A DNA stretch of 64,000 bases from Flavobacterium limicola (GCF_003634755.1 NZ_RBXA01000001.1:806001-870000); one strand, 5' to 3'. Shown: positions 18,722 to 27,986, counted from the stretch's first letter. A program made the numbers and translations. Notes: generated by a model not told the origin, from the sequence alone.

Positions 18722-19528
18722 ATGAAAAAGATGTGTTGGGTTTTTAGTTTGGTGTTGTTGTTGGTTTTTAATAATGTTTTGGAAGCGCAAATTTTAAAAA
18801 AACTGCAAAAAAAAGTCCAAGATAAAATAGAACAGAAAGCCAGTGATAAAGAGGAAGAGGAAACGAAGAATTCTAAAGATAAGGCTTTGGATGCTAATGT
18901 GATGGCAATGGCATATGGAAAAAACAAAGTTGATCCTGCTTTGGTTCCAGATTCCTATTCGTTCAGCTGGAAATATTCTTTGGAAATTCAGAGTGAAAAT
19001 GAAAAGGCGATGATTATGGATTATTTTTTAGAGCCTAATGCGGAATATTTTGGTTTCAAAATGGGAGAATCCGGTGAAATGTTTATGGTAATTGACAGCA
19101 GGAATAAGTTGATGATTACTGCTTTTGAACAAGAAAAAGAAAAGGTTGCCATGGCTTCTAAAATGCCTGATTACTCTGAAATGACATCAAAAGAGAATGA
19201 AAGTGACGGATTTTCATACAGGTCGCTTCCTAATAAAATAATTATGGGTTATAATTGTAAGGGAATTGAAGCCACAAGTAAGGACTTTGATATGGTATTT
19301 TATTATACAAATGAGGCCAAGGTGAGTTTTTCGGATATGTTTAGATCTCAGCAAAGACAGAAAACTCCGGATGTATTGAAACGTTATTTTAAAACGGGAG
19401 ACCGACCTTTGATGATGACAATGAGTATGAAAGACTTGAAAGATAAAGGAAAAATCACCACCATGAAATGTGTTGTTTTAGAAAAAAATTCTCGTGAATT
19501 TCTAAAATCAGATTATAAATTCATGTGA
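18722..19528 (+). CDS. DUF4412-type secreted protein
   Basis: A 268-residue protein with a signal peptide ending near VLEAQ, then a lysine/glutamate-rich coiled segment (about residues 22-55) and a C-terminal beta-rich domain. The stretch IIMGYNCKGIEATSKDFDMVFYYTNEAKV is typical of DUF4412 proteins in Bacteroidetes. Methionine-rich patches are notable. It should be periplasmic or surface exposed. No functional clue from the neighbours. Confidence 0.7.
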   Translation: MKKMCWVFSLVLLLVFNNVLEAQILKKLQKKVQDKIEQKASDKEEEETKNSKDKALDANVMAMAYGKNKVDPALVPDSYSFSWKYSLEIQSENEKAMIMDYFLEPNAEYFGFKMGESGEMFMVIDSRNKLMITAFEQEKEKVAMASKMPDYSEMTSKENESDGFSYRSLPNKIIMGYNCKGIEATSKDFDMVFYYTNEAKVSFSDMFRSQQRQKTPDVLKRYFKTGDRPLMMTMSMKDLKDKGKITTMKCVVLEKNSREFLKSDYKFM

Positions 19529-19602
19529 CTTATTCTTTATTTTCTTCTATTTTGTTTTCGAATTTTATGATTTGCTGAAGTGCTTTTTTGAATTTCTTTG
19601 AA

Positions 19603-19610
19603 TACCTTTG
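19603..19610 (+). promoter_or_regulatory. -7 box placed for a leaderless DUF3109 transcript
   Basis: TACCTTTG ends 4 bases before the ATG at 19615. Because transcription normally begins a few bases after the TTTG, the mRNA would start at or very near the initiation codon. The dxs gene shows the same arrangement. Confidence 0.5.
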
Positions 19611-19614
19611 CAGA

Positions 19615-20190
19615 ATGTTTCAACTAGGAAAAACCATCGTCTCAGAAGACTTACTCGAAAAAGATTTTGTTTGCAATTTGACCGCTTGTAAAGGCGCTTG
19701 CTGTGTAGACGGCGACGCTGGAGCGCCATTAAGTTTGGAGGAAACTAAAATCCTCGAATCTATTTATCCAAAGGTCAAACCCTTTTTGCGTAAGCAGGGA
19801 ATTGCTGCTATTGAAGCGCAAGGAACTTGGGTCAAAGGAACCGATGGTGATCTTGAAACACCATTAATCGATGATAAAGATTGCGCATACGTAATATTTG
19901 ACGGTAAAACGGCTTTATGTGGTATCGAACAAGCGTACAACCAAGGAATAATCGACTGGAAAAAACCGGTTTCTTGCCATCTTTATCCAGTGCGGGTTAA
20001 AGATTTTACGGAATTTGCCGCTGTTAATTATGACAAATGGGATATTTGTGATCCGGCCTGTTCTTTAGGTCAAGAGTTAGAAGTTCCGGTTTATAAATTT
20101 GTCAAAGAAGCACTGGTTAGAAGGTTTGGTGAGGATTGGTATGCCGAGCTTGAGACAGTTGCCGAAGAGCATAAAAATAATTCAAAATAG
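19615..20190 (+). CDS. DUF3109 family cysteine-rich protein
   Basis: A 191-residue soluble protein with a cluster of cysteines: VCNLTACKGACCVDGD near residue 19, then DKDCAY, TALCGIEQ, VSCHLYPVRV and DICDPACSLG. The pattern resembles YkgJ-type zinc- or iron-sulfur-binding proteins, and DUF3109 members are common in Bacteroidetes. The start is ATG 19615 rather than the upstream frame extension to 19588, because the -7 box at 19603-19610 lies between them. Function unknown. Confidence 0.82.
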   Translation: MFQLGKTIVSEDLLEKDFVCNLTACKGACCVDGDAGAPLSLEETKILESIYPKVKPFLRKQGIAAIEAQGTWVKGTDGDLETPLIDDKDCAYVIFDGKTALCGIEQAYNQGIIDWKKPVSCHLYPVRVKDFTEFAAVNYDKWDICDPACSLGQELEVPVYKFVKEALVRRFGEDWYAELETVAEEHKNNSK

Positions 20191-20200
20191 AATAAAAAAA

Positions 20201-20388
20201 TCTTGTTTTCTATTTTAAAAATCCTATATTTTACGGTACTTTACACTATTTTTTAGATTTTAATAAACTGATTTACAGTTTGTTATGTTTTTAATAAAAA
20301 TCTATTTATTTTTTCTTTTGTTAAAAACTATGGCTTATTGTGGATAAGTTTGGCTTTTAGTTTCATCAATATTTGACAATCTTTGTAA
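20201..20388 (+). repeat. Duplicated nrdB-type regulatory region, copy 1
   Basis: About 188 bases that match 20737-20927 in order: an ATCCTATATTnTACGGTACTTT block at the 5' end, GTTAAAAACTAT in the middle, then TTGTGGATAAGTTTGGCTTTTA and ACAATCTTTGTAA at the 3' end. The outer blocks are nearly identical and the AT-rich spacers between them have diverged. It lies directly before the 42-codon gene at 20391. Confidence 0.85.
20339..20347 (-). promoter_or_regulatory. Perfect DnaA box in copy 1
   Basis: TGTGGATAA on the plus strand is TTATCCACA on the minus strand, the exact DnaA-binding consensus. It is conserved in the second copy, whereas the flanking spacers have drifted. Confidence 0.55.
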
Positions 20389-20390
20389 AG

Positions 20391-20519
20391 ATGAAAGTCA
20401 AAAAAAAAGAGCCTACAGACTCAGAAAGTCTTTGGCTCAAGTTTTGGAAACTCACTCCGTCAATTGTTGGTTTTGGACGACTCATTTTTGACGTAGTGAA
20501 ATTATTTATCGAAAGATAG
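20391..20519 (+). CDS. Unannotated 42-residue basic small protein
   Basis: ATG at 20391, TAG at 20517-20519. The product begins with a charged stretch (MKVKKKEPTDSES), then an amphipathic, aromatic-rich part (LWLKFWKLTP) and a hydrophobic tail (FGRLIFDVVKLFIER) that could lie on or in a membrane. Support for it being real: it follows directly on a copy of the nrdB control region, a terminator starts 8 bases after the stop, and 3 bases of spacing separate the ACAATCTTTGTA box from the ATG. No family recognised. A role linked to ribonucleotide reductase or replication is inference from the shared promoter only. Confidence 0.6.
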   Translation: MKVKKKEPTDSESLWLKFWKLTPSIVGFGRLIFDVVKLFIER

Positions 20520-20527
20520 AATAATTT

Positions 20528-20567
20528 AAAAGCCGATATAATCGTAGTGATTGTATCGGTTTTTTAA
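20528..20567 (+). terminator. Terminator of the 42-residue gene
   Basis: CCGATATAATC pairs with GATTGTATCGG (one G-T pair) around a 5-base loop, followed by TTTTTT. It lies immediately after the small gene's stop. Confidence 0.8.
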
Positions 20568-20736
20568 TGCATCAAAAATAGTGTATAAATATTTGAAACA
20601 AAGTTAAAGTGCACTTAAAATTATGAACAATTTAATTTTTTGTATTGATAAGTTTTTCAAGTGTATTTATTTTTAATTAATGATGTGTTTTGTTGGCTAA
20701 ATTTAAAATATTTTTTTTAAAAATAAAATCAAATTT
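20568..20736. other. AT-rich spacer without recognised features
   Basis: Between the small-gene terminator and the second copy of the regulatory region. I see runs of A and T but no open frame of note, hairpin or repeat. Confidence 0.6.
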
Positions 20737-20927
20737 TCTTGTTTACTGTTTTTAAAATCCTATATTCTACGGTACTTTGTGCCCTTTTTTTTAGTTTTAA
20801 ATATTTGATTTTTAAATATTTAAAATATTTGTGAGAAATGGTCTTCTATTGAGTGTTTGTTAAAAACTATAACCGATTGTGGATAAGTTTGGCTTTTAAT
20901 TCCAGCAATATTTCACAATCTTTGTAA
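20737..20927 (+). repeat. nrdB regulatory region, copy 2 of the duplicated module
   Basis: Matches 20201-20388 in the same block order and ends 53 bases before the nrdB ATG. A perfect DnaA box (minus-strand TTATCCACA) is at 20878-20886. The block ACAATCTTTGTAA at 20915-20927 contains AATCTTTG, one mismatch from the -7 consensus, and is the likely promoter. Confidence 0.85.
20878..20886 (-). promoter_or_regulatory. Perfect DnaA box upstream of nrdB
   Basis: TTATCCACA on the minus strand, about 95 bases before the nrdB start. DnaA control of nrdAB is known in Escherichia coli; whether DnaA acts here is inference. Confidence 0.55.
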
Positions 20928-20980
20928 CTCTTAAAGCGGAATTTATTCCGTTAAAAACTCAAAAAAACAAACTACTATAA

Positions 20981-21958
20981 ATGGCACAACTTGAACCAAT
21001 TTTACAAGAGAATAAAAATCGTTTCGTGATTTTTCCTATCAAACACCATGACATTTGGGAATTTTATAAAAGTATGGAAGCCAGTTTCTGGACGGCTGAA
21101 GAAATCGATTTGTCACAAGATTTAAATGACTGGAATAACAAGCTTTCGGACGATGAGCGTTATTTTGTTAAACACATTTTGGCATTTTTCGCAGCGTCAG
21201 ATGGAATTGTAAATGAAAATTTGGCTGAAAATTTTGTGAACGAAGTGCAATATGCAGAAGCAAAATTCTTTTACGGGTTCCAAATCATGATGGAAAACAT
21301 TCACAGCGAAACGTATTCGTTATTGATTGACACTTATGTAAAAGACGAAGCAGAGAAAGATGAATTGTTCAATGCATTAGAAGTTTTTCCTGCGATTAAG
21401 AAAAAAGCTGACTGGGCTTTGAAATGGATTGAATCAGATTCGTTTGCTGAAAGATTAATTGCTTTTGCAGCGGTGGAAGGAATTTTCTTTTCGGGAGCAT
21501 TTTGTTCTATTTATTGGTTGAAAAAACGCGGATTAATGCCAGGATTGACATTTTCTAACGAATTGATTTCGCGTGATGAAGGCGTTCACTGTGATTTTGC
21601 GGTGCATTTACACAACCACCACTTGGTGAATAAAGTGCCAAAAGAAAGAATTAGAAGTATCATTGTAGATGCATTGAATATTGAAAGAGAATTTATTACC
21701 GAGTCGCTTCCAGTGAGTTTGATAGGAATGAATGCAGTTTTGATGACGCAATATTTAGAATTTGTTGCCGATAGATTATTGGTTGAATTAGGTTGCGAAC
21801 GAGAATACAATACTACAAATCCGTTTGATTTTATGGATATGATTTCACTTCAAGGAAAAACAAACTTCTTTGAAAAGAAAGTGGCCGAATATCAAAAAGC
21901 CGGTGTTATGAATACCGATGAAGATGCTCAGAAAATATCTTTTGATGCTGATTTTTAG
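20981..21958 (+). CDS. nrdB: Ribonucleoside-diphosphate reductase beta subunit
   Basis: Radical-bearing subunit of class I ribonucleotide reductase, which makes dNDPs. The 325 residues contain the diiron ligands (Asp74 in FAASDGIV, Glu105 and His108) and the radical tyrosine Tyr112 in the motif ENIHSETYS, equivalent to ETIHSRSY of E. coli. Later ligands are in [10 protein letters not shown] and DEGVHCDFA. So it is a tyrosyl-radical enzyme, not a Phe-type one. nrdA follows 176 bases later with a repeat element in the gap. Confidence 0.97.
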   Translation: MAQLEPILQENKNRFVIFPIKHHDIWEFYKSMEASFWTAEEIDLSQDLNDWNNKLSDDERYFVKHILAFFAASDGIVNENLAENFVNEVQYAEAKFFYGFQIMMENIHSETYSLLIDTYVKDEAEKDELFNALEVFPAIKKKADWALKWIESDSFAERLIAFAAVEGIFFSGAFCSIYWLKKRGLMPGLTFSNELISRDEGVHCDFAVHLHNHHLVNKVPKERIRSIIVDALNIEREFITESLPVSLIGMNAVLMTQYLEFVADRLLVELGCEREYNTTNPFDFMDMISLQGKTNFFEKKVAEYQKAGVMNTDEDAQKISFDADF

Positions 21959-21987
21959 AAAATAGTTATTGTAGTATCGGGTTTTTT

Positions 21988-22066
21988 AGCCCCGATGAAA
22001 GGGAATATCCTTTTTGTTTTTTCTTTAAAAACAAAAAGATTGGAATGACAGCGGGATTAGCTTCCC
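21988..22066 (+). repeat. Dispersed ~78-bp hairpin repeat, copy A
   Basis: Starts AGCCCCGAT, followed by a GGNAT(A)TCC block and a 12-bp perfect hairpin (arms 22010-22021 and 22027-22038, loop TCTTT), then GCGGGATTAGCTTCC. It is the most diverged of three copies (see 34118 and 48719). It lies between nrdB and nrdA and could alter their relative expression. Confidence 0.7.
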
Positions 22067-22134
22067 AAAAAAAAATTAACAAATACCCAAAAAATAGAAA
22101 AGGGATTTTCTGTTTTTTAAAAACAATTTAGCTT

Positions 22135-24549
22135 ATGTATGTAATTAAGAGAGATGGCCACAAAGAGCCGGTAATGTTCGACAAAATCACGGATAGAATT
22201 AAAAAACTATGCTATGGTTTGAATGATTTGGTTGATGCCGTAAAAGTGGCAATGCGCGTAATTGAAGGACTTTATGATGGTGTGTCGACATCGGAGTTGG
22301 ATAATCTTGCTGCCGAAACTGCTGCGTCAATGACTATTGCGCATCCGGATTATGCACAGTTAGCTGCTCGTATTGCAATCTCAAATTTACATTCGAATAC
22401 TAAAAAATCATTTTCGGAAACGATGAATGATATGTTCAATTATGTGAATCCAAGAAACGGTCAATATGCACCGTTACTTTCTGAGGAAGTGCATAAAGTG
22501 ATAATGGATAACGCGGAATTTTTAGATTCCCATATTATATACAATAGAGATTTCAACTACGATTATTTTGGTTTTAAAACCTTAGAAAGATCGTATTTGC
22601 TAAAAATAAACGGTAAAATCGTGGAGCGTCCGCAACACATGTTGATGCGTGTTTCTGTTGGAATTCACTTAGACGATTTGAAATCGGTGATTGAAACCTA
22701 CGACTTAATGTCGAAAAAGTTCTTTACGCATGCAACTCCTACATTGTTCAATGCAGGTACGCCAAAACCTCAAATGTCAAGCTGCTTCCTTTTGGCAATG
22801 CAAGACGATAGTATTGACGGGATTTATGATACGTTGAAACAAACGGCTAAAATCTCGCAATCAGCGGGTGGAATTGGGCTTTCTATTCACAATGTAAGAG
22901 CGACTGGTTCTTATATTCGTGGAACAAACGGAACGTCAAACGGAATTGTTCCGATGTTACGAGTTTTCAATGATACTGCAAGATATGTAGATCAAGGTGG
23001 AGGAAAACGTAAAGGAAGTTTTGCTATTTATATCGAAACTTGGCATGCGGATATCTTTGAATTTTTGGACTTGAAAAAGAATACCGGAAAAGAAGAAATG
23101 CGTGCGAGAGATTTGTTCTTCGCGATGTGGACTTCGGATTTATTCATGAAACGTGTGCAGGAAGACAGTTATTGGACCTTGATGTGCCCTAATGAATGCC
23201 CGGGATTGTATGATGTGTATGGTGACGATTTCGAAAAAATGTACACGGATTACGAAAAAGCAGGAAAAGGTAGAAAAACCATCAAAGCGCATGAATTGTG
23301 GGAAAAAATCCTAGAATCGCAAATTGAAACTGGAACACCTTACATGTTGTACAAAGATGCAGCCAACAGAAAATCAAACCAAAAAAATCTGGGTACCATT
23401 CGTTCTTCGAATTTGTGTACGGAGATTATGGAATTCACTTCTAAAGATGAAATTGCGGTTTGTAACTTGGCTTCACTTTCGTTACCAATGTTTGTGGAAA
23501 ACAAAAAATTCAATCATGAATTGTTGTACACTGTTACCAAACGTGTAACCAGAAACTTAAATAAAGTAATTGACAGGAATTATTATCCGGTAATTGAAGG
23601 AGAGAATTCTAATAAACGCCACAGACCAATTGGTCTTGGAGTACAAGGATTAGCTGATGCTTTCATCATGTTGCGTTTGCCGTTTACGAGCGACGAAGCG
23701 AAAAAACTGAATCAGGAAATTTTTGAAACTTTATATTTTGCAGCCGTAACCGCATCGATGGAAATGGCCAAAGAAGAAGGTCCATATTCTAGTTTTGAAG
23801 GTTCGCCAATTTCACAAGGGGAATTTCAATATAACCTTTGGGGATTGAAAGATGAGGAATTATCAGGACGTTGGGACTGGACTTCATTGAGAAAAGAAGT
23901 AATGGAACACGGAGTGAGAAACTCGTTATTAGTGGCGCCAATGCCAACGGCTTCGACTTCTCAAATTTTGGGGAACAATGAAGCATTCGAACCATACACT
24001 TCTAATATTTACACGAGAAGAGTACTTTCGGGTGAATTTATTGTGGTAAACAAACACTTGTTGCACGATTTAGTGGAGCGTGGTTTGTGGAACGAGAACT
24101 TGAAACAAGAATTAATGCGTAATAACGGTTCAGTTCAAGCACTTAATATTCCACAAGACTTGAAAGAATTGTACAAAACCGTTTGGGAAATGTCAATGAA
24201 AGACATTATAGATATGTCACGTCAACGTGGTTATTTTGTGGATCAATCACAATCGTTGAATTTATTCATGCAAAATGCCAATTATTCTAAATTGACATCA
24301 ATGCATTTCTATGCTTGGCAATCCGGATTGAAAACGGGAATGTATTATTTAAGAACAAAAGCTGCGGTGGATGCAATTAAATTTACATTGAATAATGATA
24401 AAAAAGCAGAGCCAATCGAAATTAAAGAGCAATCAATCGCTGTTCCTGCGGTTGCAGAAGCAGTAGAAATGACTGCGGATGAATACAGAGCGATGCTAGA
24501 ATTGTCTAAAAATGCTGGTCCAGACGAATGTGAAATGTGTGGGAGTTAA
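22135..24549 (+). CDS. nrdA: Ribonucleoside-diphosphate reductase alpha subunit
   Basis: Catalytic subunit of class I ribonucleotide reductase. The 804-residue protein has an N-terminal ATP-cone ([20 protein letters not shown]), which suggests dATP feedback control, then the barrel domain with active-site segments [18 protein letters not shown] and the radical-transfer/NCE-type motif [29 protein letters not shown] is the usual late signature. The C-terminal tail ends DECEMCGS, the CxxC pair that is re-reduced by thioredoxin or glutaredoxin. Terminator follows. Confidence 0.97.
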   Translation: MYVIKRDGHKEPVMFDKITDRIKKLCYGLNDLVDAVKVAMRVIEGLYDGVSTSELDNLAAETAASMTIAHPDYAQLAARIAISNLHSNTKKSFSETMNDMFNYVNPRNGQYAPLLSEEVHKVIMDNAEFLDSHIIYNRDFNYDYFGFKTLERSYLLKINGKIVERPQHMLMRVSVGIHLDDLKSVIETYDLMSKKFFTHATPTLFNAGTPKPQMSSCFLLAMQDDSIDGIYDTLKQTAKISQSAGGIGLSIHNVRATGSYIRGTNGTSNGIVPMLRVFNDTARYVDQGGGKRKGSFAIYIETWHADIFEFLDLKKNTGKEEMRARDLFFAMWTSDLFMKRVQEDSYWTLMCPNECPGLYDVYGDDFEKMYTDYEKAGKGRKTIKAHELWEKILESQIETGTPYMLYKDAANRKSNQKNLGTIRSSNLCTEIMEFTSKDEIAVCNLASLSLPMFVENKKFNHELLYTVTKRVTRNLNKVIDRNYYPVIEGENSNKRHRPIGLGVQGLADAFIMLRLPFTSDEAKKLNQEIFETLYFAAVTASMEMAKEEGPYSSFEGSPISQGEFQYNLWGLKDEELSGRWDWTSLRKEVMEHGVRNSLLVAPMPTASTSQILGNNEAFEPYTSNIYTRRVLSGEFIVVNKHLLHDLVERGLWNENLKQELMRNNGSVQALNIPQDLKELYKTVWEMSMKDIIDMSRQRGYFVDQSQSLNLFMQNANYSKLTSMHFYAWQSGLKTGMYYLRTKAAVDAIKFTLNNDKKAEPIEIKEQSIAVPAVAEAVEMTADEYRAMLELSKNAGPDECEMCGS

Positions 24550-24571
24550 AGATTTCAGAATGTAAAATAAT

Positions 24572-24596
24572 AAAGGCCTCTTAATGGAGGCCTTTT
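24572..24596 (+). terminator. Terminator after nrdA
   Basis: AAAGGCCTC pairs with GAGGCCTTT around a 6-base loop, followed by a short T-run, 22 bases after the nrdA stop. Confidence 0.82.
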
Positions 24597-24866
24597 ATAA
24601 GAATGCTAACTTTAAATCGAGCGCTGAGGTAAAGAAAAAAACTAATACGCATAAAAAAAGGGACATCTGTGATATCCCTAACTTGTAAAACTTAATCATT
24701 TTGGTTCCGAGGCCTAAATATTAAATTAAGATATAAGACAATGAGATTACCTCATCCGCTTATTTTATATTTCAAAAGTATATAAATAGTACTGTCTTTC
24801 CAAGTTAAATATACACAGAATTTAATTTTTTATCTAAACTCCAATAAAACAAAGACTTGGAGTAAA
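24597..24866. other. AT-rich gap before an orphan gene
   Basis: Contains an imperfect hairpin GGGACAT/ATATCCC at 24660-24678 with an A-run on its left, which could terminate a minus-strand transcript although no minus-strand gene is evident. TCCAAGT at 24799-24805 and ACTTGGA at 24855-24861 form an inverted repeat just upstream of the next ATG. No TAnnTTTG box recognised. Confidence 0.4.
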
Positions 24867-25805
24867 ATGAATTTTGAGAAAATTCTTAACAACAAAAAAG
24901 ACAATATGATAAACTTATCAATTTACCGATTTACGCTTTTAAATAAAGCAAAAGAACAACAAGTTCTTAGTTTCTTCAATGAAGAAGAAGACTTGTTAGA
25001 TACTATGAATGACTTCTGTAGTTACATCCATAAAAACACTAAATCTTATATAGATGTTCAGGGAAAGTATAGAACTTTTTCACTTTCAAATAATCAAATT
25101 AAAGATGTTGAAAAAAGGATTATCACAGGCTATTTTGATTCTGGATACACTGGGGAATATGGGCAAATAAAGGATGGAAGAACTTCTAATATCAAATATG
25201 ACATTTTAAAAGGGGATTTATTTAGTAAAGATTTTTTCTATCTTATTCATGTTCCTAAAAATTCAAAATATGGTTTTTTTATTTTTCAGAAAAAAGAGAA
25301 TCATGGTGTGAAAATGATATTTGAAAATGCTTTCAATTCTTTTATGAGGTTGAAAGGAGTTTCAAATTATTTACTACAATTAAAGCAAGCGCCCGCGAGA
25401 TATCTGATTAATAATTTTTTAAAATTAGGAAAACTAAAAGAATTTAGGTTGATAGATGGTACAAGTCAATCTAACATAGAAACATTAGATTTAAATCTAG
25501 GCAGAGAGGAACGTGTAATAAAGTTGAATAGTTCAGCTAATAATCAAAGTGTGAAAAATATTTTGGTTGAATTGTTTGATAATTTTTCATCTCAAGATAA
25601 AATACCTTTTATGAATCAAGGTGCTTATGATGAAATAAGTTTTGTAATTGGCCATAATGGTATTTCGAAAACCTTTTACATTAAGGACAAAGAGAAAATT
25701 AGAACAAGCTTCAATGTTACTTCAATGGTTGAATTTGAGGATGGGGAAGCTACATTCGAATCATTAGTAAGGATTTCTTTAAAATTAATAAATTCAGCAG
25801 CATAA
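24867..25805 (+). CDS. Orphan protein of unknown function
   Basis: A 312-residue soluble protein with no signal peptide or membrane helix; ATG 24906 is an alternative start that leaves MINLSIYRF at the N-terminus. I recognise no family. The pattern is alpha/beta: SKDFFYLIHVPKNSKYGFFIFQKK looks like paired beta strands followed by a helix (MIFENAFNSFMRL), with a second beta-rich part at the C-terminus. It is flanked by terminators on both sides, so it is transcribed alone. Its very AT-rich, lysine/asparagine-rich composition and lack of ties to neighbours fit a horizontally acquired gene. A defence or stress role is possible but unsupported. Confidence 0.75.
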   Translation: MNFEKILNNKKDNMINLSIYRFTLLNKAKEQQVLSFFNEEEDLLDTMNDFCSYIHKNTKSYIDVQGKYRTFSLSNNQIKDVEKRIITGYFDSGYTGEYGQIKDGRTSNIKYDILKGDLFSKDFFYLIHVPKNSKYGFFIFQKKENHGVKMIFENAFNSFMRLKGVSNYLLQLKQAPARYLINNFLKLGKLKEFRLIDGTSQSNIETLDLNLGREERVIKLNSSANNQSVKNILVELFDNFSSQDKIPFMNQGAYDEISFVIGHNGISKTFYIKDKEKIRTSFNVTSMVEFEDGEATFESLVRISLKLINSAA

Positions 25806-25825
25806 CGTTGAGTGAATTTAAAATT

Positions 25826-25860
25826 AAAAGAGCATTTGAATTGTCAAATGCTCTTTTTTG
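25826..25860 (+). terminator. Terminator after the orphan gene
   Basis: A perfect 14-bp stem (AAAAGAGCATTTGA with its complement), 4-base loop ATTG, followed by T-rich sequence. Confidence 0.87.
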
Positions 25861-25944
25861 TTTTTTATTAATTTATCTCGAAATAGAAGCTAACGTAAAA
25901 CTTAAACAATGAATGTTTGAATTAAAACTACAAAAATAATTCAC

Positions 25945-25952
25945 TATATTTG
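25945..25952 (+). promoter_or_regulatory. -7 promoter box of the RDD gene
   Basis: TATATTTG, full match to TAnnTTTG, 28 bases before the ATG. Confidence 0.5.
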
Positions 25953-25980
25953 AGATAGTTATCACTGTAAAATTACTATC

Positions 25981-26457
25981 ATGGAAAATAAAAAATTTAC
26001 TGTTACGGATGATCTACTAGCTTCCAAAGGCCAACGTCTACTGAATTTCGTTATTGATTTATTTATAATTTATGTTATCGAAACCAGTATTGGTACAACC
26101 ATAATTTTAATTGGAGATTTAACGAAAAGTGATACAGCATCAAATTGGGTTTCCTCATTAAGCGTAGTTGAAAGTTTCTTTTTTGGACTTGTTATCTTGT
26201 TTTTTTATTATTTAATAACTGAAATGTATTTTTCCAGAACCTTCGGGAAGTATTTCACGAAAACAATGGTTGTAAAGCATGAAGGTTCAAGACCCAATAT
26301 GAAAAGTATAATTGTACGAACACTTTCTAGATTAATTCCTTTTGAGCCTTTTTCTTTTTTAACTGCTGAGCGAGGATGGCATGATACTTTATCAGTTACC
26401 TATGTGGTGAAAAAGCATGATTTTATAGCCAAAAAGAAATTGTTTTCTGAGCAATAA
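25981..26457 (+). CDS. RDD family membrane protein
   Basis: A 158-residue protein with three hydrophobic segments (about 21-45, 60-80 and a weaker third one). The RDD features are visible: ASKGQRLLNFVIDLFIIYVI with the Arg and Asp, and RTFGKYFTKTMVVKHEGSRP after the second helix, followed by RTLSRLIPFEPFS. The function of RDD proteins is poorly known; some act as cation antiporters. Own promoter, weak terminator after. Confidence 0.88.
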   Translation: MENKKFTVTDDLLASKGQRLLNFVIDLFIIYVIETSIGTTIILIGDLTKSDTASNWVSSLSVVESFFFGLVILFFYYLITEMYFSRTFGKYFTKTMVVKHEGSRPNMKSIIVRTLSRLIPFEPFSFLTAERGWHDTLSVTYVVKKHDFIAKKKLFSEQ

Positions 26458-26476
26458 GAAAGTACAAAAGATAAAA

Positions 26477-26506
26477 ATTGCAGTCATTTTAGGCTGCTTT
26501 TTTGTT
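26477..26506 (+). terminator. Weak terminator-like hairpin after the RDD gene
   Basis: A 5-bp stem (GCAGT with GCTGC, one G-T pair), loop of 8, then TTTTTTG. Short stem, so termination may be partial. Confidence 0.45.
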
Positions 26507-26558
26507 TTTAAACACATCCTTTTCTTTATATTCGCTCCTTCTAAATACCAAAAATAAA

Positions 26559-27905
26559 ATGATGAACTGGGAACAACTTTTATCACTAAAACGACAAGGC
26601 GACAAAGGCAAAAGATTACGTGTAGAACAAGACGATACCCGTTTGGGTTTTGAGGTGGATTATGACCGTATCATTTTCTCAGCCGCTTTTAGAAGTTTAC
26701 AGGATAAAACACAAGTTATTCCGCTATCAAAAACAGATTTTGTGCACACCCGATTGACGCACAGTTTAGAAGTTTCGGTTGTGGGGCGTTCTTTGGGGCG
26801 ATTGGTGGGTAAAAAAATCATCGAAAAATATCCGCATTTGAAAGAAGTTCATGGCTATCACATGAATGATTTTGGTGCTATTGTTGCGGCCGCATCTTTG
26901 GCTCATGATATTGGGAATCCTCCATTTGGACATTCCGGTGAAAAAGCGATTGGAGAATATTTTTCCATTGGAAAAGGGCAACAATATAAAGACCAGCTTA
27001 GCGCAAAAGAATGGCAGGATTTAACTGATTTTGAGGGAAATGCGAACGGTTTTTCGGTATTGACAGCTACTCGTCCCGGAATTGAAGGCGGACTTCGAAT
27101 TTCGTATGCAACTTTGGGTGCTTTTATGAAGTATCCTAAAGAAAGCTTGCCGAAGAAACCAACCAAGGACATTGCCGACAAAAAATATGGTTTCTTTCAA
27201 ACCGATAAAGCTTTTTTTCAAGATGTAGCTTTGGATATGGGTTTGATTCCAAATAAATCAGGCGAAAACATAGGTTTTGAAAGGCATCCTTTGGCATATT
27301 TAGTAGAAGCGGCGGATGATATTTGTTATACCATTATTGATTTTGAAGACGGAATCAATTTAGGATTGGTTTCTGAAGATTTTGCGTTGGAATATTTGAT
27401 AAAATTGGTAAAAGACAGTATTGATACATCTAAATACAAGACTTTAGAAACCAAAGAAGACCGCATTAGTTATTTACGCGCTTTGGCAATTGGAAGTTTA
27501 ATAAATGATGCCGTAAAAGTATTTGTTGAAAATGAAACGTTAATACTGAACGGAAAATTTCCTTTTGCCATAATGGACAAAAGCAAGTACAAAGCCCAAA
27601 TGGATGATATTATCAAGATTAGTGTTAATAATATTTATCAAAGCCGTGAAGTGATTGAGAAGGAAATCGTAGGTTATCAGATTATTCAAACGTTATTGGA
27701 TAAATTCATAACGGCTTTTAATAACAAATACAACGGTAATGCGTCTAATTACGATTCTTTAATTTTGAAAATGTTGCCTGAGAAACACCATTTGGAAAAA
27801 GAGAATCTTTATGGAAGATTACTGCATATTTGTCATTTTATCTCATTGCTGACGGATGGAAATGCTTTATTATTTTATAAAACGATTACTGCTGCTAAAA
27901 ATTAA
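26559..27905 (+). CDS. dgt: Deoxyguanosinetriphosphate triphosphohydrolase
   Basis: HD-domain enzyme that splits dGTP (or other dNTPs) to nucleoside and triphosphate, thus limiting dNTP pools. The 448-residue product has the family opening RLRVEQDDTRLGFEVDYDRI, the first HD histidine in HTRLTHSLEVSVVGRSLG, and LAHDIGNPPFGHSGE with the HD pair and the next His. The start is ATG 26559 (26562 is equally good); an upstream frame extension to 26502 covers the hairpin and is not protein-like. It is opposed in function to NrdAB, encoded nearby. Confidence 0.94.
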   Translation: MMNWEQLLSLKRQGDKGKRLRVEQDDTRLGFEVDYDRIIFSAAFRSLQDKTQVIPLSKTDFVHTRLTHSLEVSVVGRSLGRLVGKKIIEKYPHLKEVHGYHMNDFGAIVAAASLAHDIGNPPFGHSGEKAIGEYFSIGKGQQYKDQLSAKEWQDLTDFEGNANGFSVLTATRPGIEGGLRISYATLGAFMKYPKESLPKKPTKDIADKKYGFFQTDKAFFQDVALDMGLIPNKSGENIGFERHPLAYLVEAADDICYTIIDFEDGINLGLVSEDFALEYLIKLVKDSIDTSKYKTLETKEDRISYLRALAIGSLINDAVKVFVENETLILNGKFPFAIMDKSKYKAQMDDIIKISVNNIYQSREVIEKEIVGYQIIQTLLDKFITAFNNKYNGNASNYDSLILKMLPEKHHLEKENLYGRLLHICHFISLLTDGNALLFYKTITAAKN

Positions 27906-27927
27906 CAATTGTACTGTTATAATTTGT

Positions 27928-27957
27928 TTGCTAAACCAAATAAATCAATTAGTTTTG
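27928..27957 (+). promoter_or_regulatory. Promoter of the M36 protease gene
   Basis: TTG at 27928-27930 and TAGTTTTG at 27950-27957, separated by exactly 19 bases, the same geometry as the rplU promoter. ATG 29 bases downstream. Confidence 0.65.
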
Positions 27958-27986
27958 CTTAATAATTTAATAATCATTTATTTTTT

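Noticed and set aside
24595..24699. Minus-strand 34-codon ORF in the gap after nrdA
   Set aside because: Its 3' end overlaps the nrdA terminator, it has no visible promoter, and the hydrophobic product could arise by chance from T-rich DNA.
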